Positions 7,980 through 15,813 of a stretch of 64,000 nucleotides of DNA are shown here, in pieces. Source of the stretch: Marinobacter orientalis (GTDB lineage: Bacteria; Pseudomonadota; Gammaproteobacteria; Pseudomonadales; Oleiphilaceae); contig NZ_SRZX01000002.1 of NCBI RefSeq assembly GCF_004792665.1, positions 186,001 to 250,000 on the forward strand, written 5' to 3'. Made by a program: the position numbers and the translations under genes. The first letter of the stretch is position 1. The number at the start of each line of letters is the position of its first letter. The notes beneath the pieces were generated by a model. The model had not been told where the DNA came from. It saw only the letters and a list, made by a program, of their open reading frames with translations, and made no database searches.

Positions 7980-9124
7980 GATGTCAATAATTCCTCAATC
8001 CGTGCCCGCACCGGCGCCAGGGTCTCCCGGCGCCAGCCTTCGTCAAACAGCCCGGCGGACAGATCCCGCTGTTGCACCACCGTCTCCAGGCGTTTTCGCG
8101 GCGCCAGCAGCTCCACCGGAATATCCCGGGCTTCGGCGGCCTCCACCATCTGGCGCTTGAGCTGTTTGTAAAACATCTGCTGCTCCCGGCTCAGTGGCGC
8201 AGCGATGGTTTCAATACCGGAGTTATCGGCAGAAGCGGCGTTCGCAACCATCTCGATAATTTTATCACCGTATCGGCGCACCACCGCCTGGGGGACGCCC
8301 TGAATTGAAGAAAGCCTGCGTACGGAGTCGGGCAGTGTCTGGGCAATGGCGATCAGTAACGGGTCCGCCACAACACGCCCCCGCGGGCGGTCACGGTGTT
8401 TTGATTCATGCTCGCGCCAGCGGACCAGATCCCTGAGCACGCCCTGCTGCTGACGGCTCAATGCCCATCCGCCACGCAGTTTGAGGTAATGATTGTCCGG
8501 GTCATCCTGAGCGGCAAGCTCTCTTGAGAACCGTGTCGATTCCTCCGCAAGGGCCTCCTCGAGGCCACGTTCCCGCAGCCGCGCCATCACCCAGTGGTAC
8601 ATCGGCACCAGAAAACGCACATCGTCCAGCGCATAACGCTCCTGGGCTGCGGAAAGCGGACGCGAGACCCAGTCAGAGCGGGTGGCTGATTTATCGAGAG
8701 ACTCCCCGAACAGGGTTTCCACCAGGCGGGCATAGCCCACGGAGAATCCTGCTCCGGCCAGGGCGGCGCCGATCTGCAGATCCACAAGTCCTTGCGGTTC
8801 CAGCTGCAACCAATGGCGGAAAAGTTCAAGGTCCTCGCTCATGGCGTAGAGCAGCTTGGGCACGTCCGGGTCGGTCAGAATCTGGCGGAAGCCCGCGGAG
8901 GCTTCGGCAACCCGGGGGTCTAGCAGGCAGAACCGGTCTCCCAGGCCCAGCTGAACGAGACCCGGAATCGGGTAAAAGGTATTCACCCGCTCGAATTCGG
9001 TATCCAGCGCCAGCGGCTGACCCTTGCCCTCGGCAATCCAGCGATCCAGCTCTTCAGGCTCCCGAATCCAGGAAACAGTCTCGGGAGCCGCAGGAACCGT
9101 AGCGGCCGGATTGATAGCGTTCAT
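7976..9124 (-). CDS. rnd: Ribonuclease D
   Basis: A 382-residue DEDDy-type 3'-5' exoribonuclease that trims tRNA and other stable RNA precursors. DTEFER at residues 41-46 supplies the first two acidic residues, the SEDLELF segment the third, and YALDD (Y-x3-D) the last two catalytic residues. A C-terminal HRDC region follows (RDLVRWREHESKHRDRPRGRV). The start lies 20 bases after the recR stop and has no strong ribosome binding site. Length fits the family. Confidence 0.95.
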   Translation of the reverse strand: MNAINPAATVPAAPETVSWIREPEELDRWIAEGKGQPLALDTEFERVNTFYPIPGLVQLGLGDRFCLLDPRVAEASAGFRQILTDPDVPKLLYAMSEDLELFRHWLQLEPQGLVDLQIGAALAGAGFSVGYARLVETLFGESLDKSATRSDWVSRPLSAAQERYALDDVRFLVPMYHWVMARLRERGLEEALAEESTRFSRELAAQDDPDNHYLKLRGGWALSRQQQGVLRDLVRWREHESKHRDRPRGRVVADPLLIAIAQTLPDSVRRLSSIQGVPQAVVRRYGDKIIEMVANAASADNSGIETIAAPLSREQQMFYKQLKRQMVEAAEARDIPVELLAPRKRLETVVQQRDLSAGLFDEGWRRETLAPVRARIEELLTS

Positions 9125-9144
9125 AATAAAAAGCCCGGTCAGAA

Positions 9145-9747
9145 TTATTCAGTCAGAGGTTTGCGGCCACGGAAGGCGTGAGTCAGGGTGAAGCCATCCA
9201 CATAGCCCAACTCCCCACCCACGGGAATACCATGGGCAAGGCGGGTAATGAGGATATTGCTGCCATCCAGCCTGTCGGCAATATAATGGGCGGTGGCCTC
9301 GCCCTCGACCGTCGGATTGGTGGCCAGGATCAGTTCCGTTACGCCTTCATCGTGGATGCGCCTGAGCAGCCGCTCAATGCCGATCTCTTCAGGGCCAACG
9401 CCATCAATCGGCGACAGATGTCCCATCAACACAAAATAACTGCCCCGGTAATCACCCGCCTGTTCGATGGCCAGCAGGTCCGACGGACTTTCCACCACGC
9501 AAAGGGTGCCTGTCCGGCGTTCCGGGTTGTCGCAGATATTGCAGGTGGGCGTGTCGGCAAAGTTCTGGCAGCTTTCGCAACGGCGGACGCCGGTCATGGC
9601 CCGCTCCAGTGCATCGGAAAGCCGCGAGCCGCCAGAGCGCCCCCGTTCCAGCAGGTGAAATGCCATGCGCTGGGCCGTTTTCTGACCGACACCAGGCAGA
9701 CAGCGGAGTGACTCCACCAGCTCGTCCACCAACGGACTAAAAGCCAT
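9145..9747 (-). CDS. recR: Recombination mediator RecR
   Basis: A 200-residue RecR protein that acts with RecF and RecO to load RecA on gapped DNA. Visible are the N-terminal helix-hairpin-helix ([17 protein letters not shown]), the four-cysteine zinc finger CESC...CNIC, and the Toprim domain starting [13 protein letters not shown] with GEATAHYIA near its end. The ATG at 9747 has AGGA six bases upstream and is preferred to an upstream TTG. It sits 12 bases downstream of ybaB in the classical dnaX-ybaB-recR order. Confidence 0.97.
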   Translation of the reverse strand: MAFSPLVDELVESLRCLPGVGQKTAQRMAFHLLERGRSGGSRLSDALERAMTGVRRCESCQNFADTPTCNICDNPERRTGTLCVVESPSDLLAIEQAGDYRGSYFVLMGHLSPIDGVGPEEIGIERLLRRIHDEGVTELILATNPTVEGEATAHYIADRLDGSNILITRLAHGIPVGGELGYVDGFTLTHAFRGRKPLTE

Positions 9748-9759
9748 CAGCAATCCTCA

Positions 9760-10080
9760 TCAGAACGGCATTTTGAAGCCCGGAGGCATGCCCATACCGG
9801 ACATCATGCCGGACATTTTCTCTTTCTGGTTTTCCTCGACACGGCGAACGGCGTCATTGATTGCCGCCGCCAGCAGATCTTCGAGGATTTCCTTGTCTTC
9901 GCTCAGCAGGGACGGATCAATGTCCACTTTGCGCACATCATGGCGACCGTTCATGGTCACCTTGACCAGACCCGCACCGGACTCGCCGATGATCTCGGCC
10001 TTGGCGGCCTCTTCCTGGGCCTTTTTCATCTCTTCCTGCATCTGCTGGGCCTTTTTCATCAGGTCGCCCATATTTTCCAT
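9760..10080 (-). CDS. ybaB: Nucleoid-associated protein YbaB/EbfC
   Basis: A 106-residue small DNA-binding protein that coats the nucleoid. The N-terminal helix is rich in Gln, Lys and Glu ([20 protein letters not shown]), and the core has the family pattern [21 protein letters not shown]. The ATG at 10080 has AAGGTG six bases before it, better than the GTG at 10089. Gene order dnaX-ybaB-recR is conserved across Proteobacteria. Confidence 0.96.
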   Translation of the reverse strand: MENMGDLMKKAQQMQEEMKKAQEEAAKAEIIGESGAGLVKVTMNGRHDVRKVDIDPSLLSEDKEILEDLLAAAINDAVRRVEENQKEKMSGMMSGMGMPPGFKMPF

Positions 10081-10143
10081 CACGTTCACCTTCTTCAGAA
10101 TTGGCTTGTCCGGAATTGTCTTGAGAGTGATCTTGAGAGTGCC

Positions 10144-11955
10144 TCACACGGGGCGGATGCTGTCTTCGACTACCCGCGCCCCGAATCGTTCAACAATAGA
10201 CTTCACTGCCGGGTCACTGCGAATGGCCTCTTCCGCTTCCTTCTGGCGGGCCCGGCGCCGGCGCTCTTCCCAGGCCGCCGGCGTTTTGCCGCCGGCATCG
10301 CCCTGCTCTATATGCAGGGTTATGGTGTCGCCGAAGTGATTCCTCAATGCCTCACGGATCTTTTCCTGATGGCGGGCATTCAGTAAGCGGGCATGGCCTT
10401 CATCAATGGTCAGTACGATTTCATTGCCATTACGGCTCATGGCGGCGTTGCTGGCCAGGTTTCCAGGCATTCCCACGATGCCCAGGCTGCGAAAATCCCG
10501 CTCCCAGACAAACCCGCCGCTGTCTGGCAGAGTTTCAGTCCTGGCAATGGGGGGCTGATCCACTACCGGCTCAGAAACAGACTCTTCGGCCCCGTCGTGC
10601 TCAACAGCTGCGGACTCCGCGGCGGCATCAAGACTTGCCAGCCAGGCGGCATCGGCTTCCACCGGCGCCGGGCCGGCTTCCGGTTCGGCTTCCGCTGCCG
10701 GAGTTACAACTGCCCGGCGCGCAACGTCTTCGGGAGCAGCTTGCTCTGGCAAAGGCTCAGGCTGTTGGGCTTGGGGCTCTGGCGCTACCGGGCCAGGCTC
10801 GGGGTCTTCCCGTGATTCCTGTTCTGAAGACGTACCACCGGAGGCAATTGCCGGCGGCTCCCGACGATCCGCACCCGGCCGGAATGCCAGCATACGCAGC
10901 AGTGTCATTTCGAACCCCATACGGGCATCCGGTGTGACCGCCAGATCTTTACGGCCCATCAACGCGGCCTGGTAGAACAGCTGTGCATCTTCGGCACTCA
11001 GCCGGCGCGCCAGTGATTCCACCTGGGCCGCATCCCCAAGAGCGTTATCGACACTGCCAGGCACTACCTGCTCCATGGTGACGCGATGGAACAGCGACAG
11101 CAGGTCCGCGAGGATCACACTGTAGTCCGGCGCGAAATCGGAGACGCGGCTGATTTCAGAGAGCAGCGCCGGCCCGTCGTTCTCGACCAGCGCGTTGACC
11201 AGCTTTTCAATATCCCGCTGGTCAATGGTGCCCAGCATGTTGCTGACATCACTGGCTGAAAGCTTCTGGTTACCGAAGGCAATGGCCTGGTCAGTCAGGC
11301 TCAGGGCATCCCGCATGCTGCCATCGGCGGCACGGGCCAGCAGCCACAGGGCCGGTTCCTCGAACGGGATGCCTTCCTCTGTCAGTACATACCTCAGGTG
11401 CCCGGCAATGTGCTCCGGCGTCATCCGTTTGAGGTTGAACTGCAGACAGCGGGACAGAACCGTGACCGGCAGCTTCTGGGGGTCTGTGGTCGCCAGCAGG
11501 AACTTGACGTGTTCCGGGGGCTCTTCCAGTGTTTTCAGAAACGCATTGAAAGACTGAGTGGTCAGCATGTGTACCTCGTCGATGAGGTACACCTTGAAGC
11601 GGCCACGGGATGGCGAGTACTGAACGTTGTCTGTCAGCTCCCGCATATCATCCACACCGGTACGGGAGGCAGCGTCGATTTCAATCAGGTCGACAAACCG
11701 CCCTTCCTGGATCTCACGACAGCTGGAGCAGGTACCGCAAGGGGTGGCGGTAACGCCGGTTTCACAATTCAGGCAACGGGCCAGCAGGCGGCCGATGGTG
11801 GTCTTGCCCACCCCCCGGGTGCCGGTAAACAGATAGGCGTGGTGCAGCCGCTGGTTGTCCAGGGCGTGGATCAGCGCCTGGAGCACATGCTCCTGGCCGA
11901 CCATATCTTCGAATGTCCGGGGGCGCCACTTACGGGCAAGTACCTGGTAGCTCAT
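10144..11955 (-). CDS. dnaX: DNA polymerase III subunit gamma/tau
   Basis: A 603-residue clamp-loader ATPase. Walker A is GTRGVGKT at residues 45-52, the zinc-binding cysteines lie in CLNCETGVTATPCGTCSSC (about 61-79), Walker B is LIDEVHML, and the SRC sensor appears in VLSRCLQF. A Pro/Glu/Ala-rich linker (about 375-470) separates the ATPase from a C-terminal tau domain. The start MSYQVLARKWRP is the family's conserved beginning. I saw no A AAA AAG slippery site of the Escherichia coli type, so production of a short gamma form by frameshifting is not evident. The SRP RNA gene lies directly upstream. Confidence 0.97.
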   Translation of the reverse strand: MSYQVLARKWRPRTFEDMVGQEHVLQALIHALDNQRLHHAYLFTGTRGVGKTTIGRLLARCLNCETGVTATPCGTCSSCREIQEGRFVDLIEIDAASRTGVDDMRELTDNVQYSPSRGRFKVYLIDEVHMLTTQSFNAFLKTLEEPPEHVKFLLATTDPQKLPVTVLSRCLQFNLKRMTPEHIAGHLRYVLTEEGIPFEEPALWLLARAADGSMRDALSLTDQAIAFGNQKLSASDVSNMLGTIDQRDIEKLVNALVENDGPALLSEISRVSDFAPDYSVILADLLSLFHRVTMEQVVPGSVDNALGDAAQVESLARRLSAEDAQLFYQAALMGRKDLAVTPDARMGFEMTLLRMLAFRPGADRREPPAIASGGTSSEQESREDPEPGPVAPEPQAQQPEPLPEQAAPEDVARRAVVTPAAEAEPEAGPAPVEADAAWLASLDAAAESAAVEHDGAEESVSEPVVDQPPIARTETLPDSGGFVWERDFRSLGIVGMPGNLASNAAMSRNGNEIVLTIDEGHARLLNARHQEKIREALRNHFGDTITLHIEQGDAGGKTPAAWEERRRRARQKEAEEAIRSDPAVKSIVERFGARVVEDSIRPV

Positions 11956-12081
11956 GTTCTGCCAACTGCCGTCAAAAAATGGGTTCAACGATAGCACGGT
12001 CAGGGTGTCAGAAGAAGTCGCCAGGGGACGATCAGAAAAGGATAGAGCGGGGTATTAAAAGGAGGAAAAGAAAAATCTGGG

Positions 12082-12191
12082 GGTGACCCCATCAGCGACA
12101 CTCCGGCACACAAGTCCACCGCTTCGGCTGCTCCCTTCCGGGCCTGACCGGGTTCACGGTTTATCGTTGCGGAGGCACCAATGGAGCCACC
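12082..12191 (-). ncRNA. ffs: 4.5S signal recognition particle RNA
   Basis: The minus strand carries the conserved SRP apical loop GGTCAGGCCCGGAAGG followed by GAGCAGCC, which binds Ffh. The two ends pair over eleven bases (GGTGGCTCCAT with ATGGGGTCACC, allowing G-U), closing the rod of about 110 bases. The T-rich stretch ATTTTTCTTTT just after the 3' end (minus strand, down to about 12066) serves as terminator. The promoter at 12230-12258 suggests a 5' leader of about 35-40 bases that is trimmed off. It lies just upstream of dnaX, as in many gammaproteobacteria. Confidence 0.95.
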
Positions 12192-12229
12192 ATAACGGCT
12201 TCAGGGCGAAATCCCCCGAAGCGGCGCGC

Positions 12230-12258
12230 ATATTAGCAAAAGGGTCCGGCCTCTACAA
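12230..12258 (-). promoter_or_regulatory. Promoter of the SRP RNA gene
   Basis: On the minus strand, TTGTAG (12258-12253) and TAATAT (12235-12230) are 17 bases apart. The -10 is followed by a GC-rich discriminator (GCGCGCC) as expected for a growth-rate-controlled stable RNA promoter. Confidence 0.6.
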
Positions 12259-12286
12259 TGGCGAAATCACTACAATGCCATAGCTG

Positions 12287-12967
12287 TTATAAAGGCAACG
12301 GCACTTCATCACACCGAAACCAGCAGGCAATGCTGTAACGGGTACGATTGGCCGGCAGCACCTCATGGGGAATTTCCTCACTCATGAACAGTGCCATGCG
12401 CCCTTCCAGCGGGTGCACCGTGCCACAGACTTCGTTCTCGTTCTCACGGTTATAAACCTGCAACGCTCCGCCGTCGGCGTCATCCCAGCCCTGGTTCAGG
12501 TACAGCACCAGACTCAGCACCCGGGATGCCCTGCCCTGAAAACTGTCCACATGACGGCGGTAAAAATCCCCCTCATGGTAAGTCGCGTAATGGGCTTCAA
12601 ACCGCTTGAGCCCCAGGAACAGGCGCTGGTTAAGCCCGAGCCGGACAGACTCGAAAAAACCAAACAGTTCCGCCTGTACCGGCGTCACACCCTGTAGCCA
12701 GGCAATCCTGTCGCGGCGAATCGAGCGGTCCTGAAGCAGGTCCGCACCCCGGCCCACACCGGCCTTGCGGAGCGCTTCTGTGCGATCCAGTATCCGGACT
12801 TCATTGCGCAGGCCAGCCAACAGATCGCTCCCCAGACGAGCCGATACGTCCTGGCTCAACCAGCCGTGTTCTGTCAGACCATCGGCAAGTTCATCAAGCC
12901 ACAGATCACTGACAACAGGCTCTGGCTGGCGGTCAGGGAAAACGGGCAAAACAATCTGGTTATTCAT
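12287..12967 (-). CDS. 2-oxoglutarate/Fe(II)-dependent prolyl-4-hydroxylase-like oxygenase
   Basis: A 226-residue protein with the double-stranded beta-helix of the 2OG-Fe(II) oxygenases. The iron ligands are seen as H-x-D in YRRHVDSF and the distal histidine in EEIPHEVLPA, and the arginine that binds 2-oxoglutarate lies in ANRTRYSIACWF. It resembles small prolyl hydroxylase-like proteins of Pseudomonas that act on the ribosome or elongation factor Tu, but the substrate cannot be read from sequence. Start MNNQIVLPVF is chosen because CGGAG lies eight bases upstream. The gene diverges from the YeaD-like gene. Confidence 0.85.
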   Translation of the reverse strand: MNNQIVLPVFPDRQPEPVVSDLWLDELADGLTEHGWLSQDVSARLGSDLLAGLRNEVRILDRTEALRKAGVGRGADLLQDRSIRRDRIAWLQGVTPVQAELFGFFESVRLGLNQRLFLGLKRFEAHYATYHEGDFYRRHVDSFQGRASRVLSLVLYLNQGWDDADGGALQVYNRENENEVCGTVHPLEGRMALFMSEEIPHEVLPANRTRYSIACWFRCDEVPLPL

Positions 12968-13110
12968 TGCACAGACTCCGGCGGCATCGGGCGATTTTAG
13001 GCCGGTTTCTCGCTGTAAAGACAGTTTTAATTTACCCTGACCGTAAGCAAATGCCGTAACTCGCGTTTGCAATCGTTCAGCCACAATAATCACCAGTAAC
13101 GAGGCAGCAA

Positions 13111-14004
13111 GTGACACTGAAACCCGGGCACTGGTCGTTTACCCGCTGGGCAACCGTCGGGCAGCTGGAGGCCATAGAGGTACACCACCCCCGATTCCGC
13201 GCCCGCCTGTTTCTGCAGGGCGCCCAGCTTACCCACTTCGCCCCCTACGATGAGGTGGACTGGCTATGGCTCAGCGACACCGCCCGCTTTCAACCGGGCC
13301 GGGCCATTCGTGGCGGCATCCCGGTGTGCTGGCCATGGTTCGGTGTTCCCGACAGGAATCCGCCGGAAGTACGGCGCCGAATACTGTCCGATGCCTCCCA
13401 TGGCTTTGCCCGCACCGCCGTCTGGAAGCTGGAAGACGTGCGCGAGACCGCCGGAGAAGTGGAAATCAGCCTGTCGCTGGATGCCAACACCGATTTTGCC
13501 GACACCTGGGAAGGCCATGCGCTGTTGCTGATGACCTTCAACTTCTCGGCCGATGGCTGCCAGTTGGCCCTGAGCACAACCAACCCGGGGTCAGACCCCC
13601 TCGCCTTCAGCCAGGCGCTCCATACCTATCTGCCCGTGGCGGATATCCGGCAGACCCGGATTGAAGGGCTGGAGAACTGCGGCTACGTTGACGCCCTGCA
13701 GGGCTGGAGCTATCACACCCAGCAGGGCGCGGTGCGGTTTGACGGCGAAACCGACCGCATCTACGAAAGCGGAGCCCCGTTAATCATCCAGACCCCGGGA
13801 GGAATCCGGAAACTGACTGCCATTGGCAGCGACTCCACGGTGGTGTGGAATCCGGGCCCGGAGAAGGCGGCACGGCTGTCGGACTTTCCGGATGAGGCCT
13901 GGCAGTCCATGGTGTGTGTGGAAACGGCCAACGCGCTCAGCGATTACCGGGTGCTGAATGAAGGCCAGAGCCACACCCTTGGCGTTATGATCGGAAGGGT
14001 TTAA
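13111..14004 (+). CDS. D-hexose-6-phosphate mutarotase (YeaD-like)
   Basis: A 297-residue aldose-1-epimerase-fold protein like YeaD. Family segments are QGAQLTHFAP near the N terminus, IRGGIPVCWPWFG, SHGFARTAVWKL (putative catalytic His), and ALHTYLPVADI. The C-terminal part WNPGPEKAARLSDFPDEAW and CVETAN carries the catalytic Glu. These enzymes interconvert anomers of glucose-6-phosphate. The GTG start has GAGG six bases upstream. Seventeen bases separate it from the acyltransferase gene, so it probably heads a three-gene operon. Confidence 0.88.
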   Translation: MTLKPGHWSFTRWATVGQLEAIEVHHPRFRARLFLQGAQLTHFAPYDEVDWLWLSDTARFQPGRAIRGGIPVCWPWFGVPDRNPPEVRRRILSDASHGFARTAVWKLEDVRETAGEVEISLSLDANTDFADTWEGHALLLMTFNFSADGCQLALSTTNPGSDPLAFSQALHTYLPVADIRQTRIEGLENCGYVDALQGWSYHTQQGAVRFDGETDRIYESGAPLIIQTPGGIRKLTAIGSDSTVVWNPGPEKAARLSDFPDEAWQSMVCVETANALSDYRVLNEGQSHTLGVMIGRV

Positions 14005-14021
14005 ACACTCAGGGAGCCTAC

Positions 14022-14837
14022 ATGGGTCTAGCATCGTTTCTGAAATCCAGGCTGATACCGGCAGAGCTCGACAGCCATGTTAACCGCATACGCAAACCGA
14101 TCGGCACGCTGGGGTATGATCCCTGGGGCTACAACAACGAGGTGATGAAATACGGCCTTGCCCTCACCCGCCAGCTCTATAACCGGTATTTCCGGGTCGA
14201 GGCCACCGGCGTGGAGAAGATTCCGGCGGAAGGCCCGGTGCTGATTGTCGCCAACCACAGCGGGCAACTGCCCATGGACGGTTTGCTGATCGGCTATGCG
14301 CTGGCCACCCGGGAGAAGCACCCTCGTATTCCCAGAGCGATGATCGAGCGTTTCTTTCCCACTGTGCCCTATCTCGGCAACCTGCTGAACGAGTGCGGTG
14401 CGGTGCTTGGCGACCCCACCAACTGCGCCAAGATGCTGGCCAATGGCGAGGCGGTCATTGTGTTTCCGGAGGGAATCCGCGGCTCCGGCAAGCTGTATCA
14501 GGACCGCTATCAACTCAAGCGGTTCGGTAACGGCTTCATGCACCTGGCGATGAAATACAACGCGCCCATTGTGCCGGTAGGTGTGGTGGGCTGTGAGGAA
14601 ACCATTCCCGCCATCGCCAACATCAGGCCACTGGCAAAATTGCTGGGCATCCCCTACGCACCGGTGGCCATGCCCGTGGTATTGCCGGCGAAGGTACACC
14701 TGAATTTCGGCGACCCGATGATCTTCGATGACCGGGAAATCCCGGAAGAACAGGTCACCGAGCGGGTGGAACAGGTAAAAGCGGCAATCAGTGAACTGAT
14801 CGACACCGGGCTGAGCGAAAGGAAAAGGCTGTTCTGA
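14022..14837 (+). CDS. PlsC-like lysophospholipid acyltransferase
   Basis: A 271-residue acyltransferase of the LPLAT superfamily. Motif I is NHSGQLPMD at residues 78-86, with six rather than the usual four residues between His and Asp, as in a divergent subgroup. Motif III is FPEG at 148-151, and the IVPVGVVG segment corresponds to motif IV. No signal peptide is seen; the protein probably acts at the inner membrane on a lipid acceptor not shown by the sequence. Its stop overlaps the next start (TGATG). Confidence 0.82.
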   Translation: MGLASFLKSRLIPAELDSHVNRIRKPIGTLGYDPWGYNNEVMKYGLALTRQLYNRYFRVEATGVEKIPAEGPVLIVANHSGQLPMDGLLIGYALATREKHPRIPRAMIERFFPTVPYLGNLLNECGAVLGDPTNCAKMLANGEAVIVFPEGIRGSGKLYQDRYQLKRFGNGFMHLAMKYNAPIVPVGVVGCEETIPAIANIRPLAKLLGIPYAPVAMPVVLPAKVHLNFGDPMIFDDREIPEEQVTERVEQVKAAISELIDTGLSERKRLF

Positions 14838-15784
14838 TGAATGAACAACGCAGACCTCACATTCTTGTCACCGGCGCTGCCGGTGCCCTGGCACAACAGG
14901 TGATCGACCGCCTGAGGGACACCTGCGCCCTGGTCGCGGTGGATTTCCGCGAGCAGATTTACCTGGGAGACGATATCCCCAGCTACTGCATCGACTTCAA
15001 CAAGCGCTCATTCGAGGACCTGTTCCGGCGCTACAAATTTGATGGCGTTATCCACCTGGGCCGCATCATGTCGAGCCAGCTCACCCGCATGCGTCGCTAC
15101 AACGCCAACGTACTGGGTACCCAGAAACTGCTGGATCTCAGCTACAAATACAACATCAGGCGGATTGTGGTTCTGTCGACGTTTCACGTCTACGGCGCCG
15201 TCGCCTACAATCCGGCACTGATCGACGAAGAAGCGCCCCTGAAAAGCGCGGGCCTGAGTGCAGACCTGATCGATTCGGTGGAACTGGAAAACCTCGCCAA
15301 CATCTACCTGTGGCGGTATCCGGACCTGAACATTTCCATTCTGCGGCCCTGCAACATTGTGGGCCCCGGCGTGCGCAATTCCATCAGCACCCTGCTTGGC
15401 ATGGAACGGGCGCCGGTACTGGCGGGCTTTTCGCCAATCATGCAGTTTATTCATATCGACGATATGGCCGATGCCATTGTACTGGCCTACAACAAACCCA
15501 GGCGCGGCGTTTTCAATGTCGCGCCCGAAGACTGGGTGGCCTATCAGCACGCCCTGAAACTCTGCGGCTGCAAGCCGATACCGATACCGTCCATTCCGCC
15601 AATACTGCCCAAAATAATCCTGAGCACCCTCAAGCTGCGAAGTTTTCCTTCGTACCTGATGGCGTTTTTCAAGTATCCTGTCGTGATTGACGGCAGAGCG
15701 TTCGCCCGGGAGTTCGGGTTTACCCCCAAGCGGCCGCTGAAAGAAATATTCCGGTTTTACCGCGAGAACAAAAAACCGGTGTAA
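14837..15784 (+). CDS. NAD-dependent epimerase/dehydratase-fold protein
   Basis: A 315-residue extended short-chain dehydrogenase-fold protein. The nucleotide-binding motif is TGAAGALA at residues 12-19, followed by the VDFREQIY acidic segment and the core STFHVYG. The usual catalytic Y-x3-K is not seen: the position reads LIDSVELENLA. The RPCNIVGPGVRN segment, which normally follows, is present. The protein may bind a nucleotide or sugar nucleotide without normal dehydrogenase chemistry. It is translationally coupled to the acyltransferase gene and lies 29 bases before prsK. Confidence 0.75.
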   Translation: MNEQRRPHILVTGAAGALAQQVIDRLRDTCALVAVDFREQIYLGDDIPSYCIDFNKRSFEDLFRRYKFDGVIHLGRIMSSQLTRMRRYNANVLGTQKLLDLSYKYNIRRIVVLSTFHVYGAVAYNPALIDEEAPLKSAGLSADLIDSVELENLANIYLWRYPDLNISILRPCNIVGPGVRNSISTLLGMERAPVLAGFSPIMQFIHIDDMADAIVLAYNKPRRGVFNVAPEDWVAYQHALKLCGCKPIPIPSIPPILPKIILSTLKLRSFPSYLMAFFKYPVVIDGRAFAREFGFTPKRPLKEIFRFYRENKKPV

Positions 15785-15813
15785 ACATTGGCGCATGACG
15801 CAGGACGCGAGCC

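Noticed and set aside
10144..11955. Programmed frameshift in dnaX
   Set aside because: No A AAA AAG slippery sequence with following hairpin was found.
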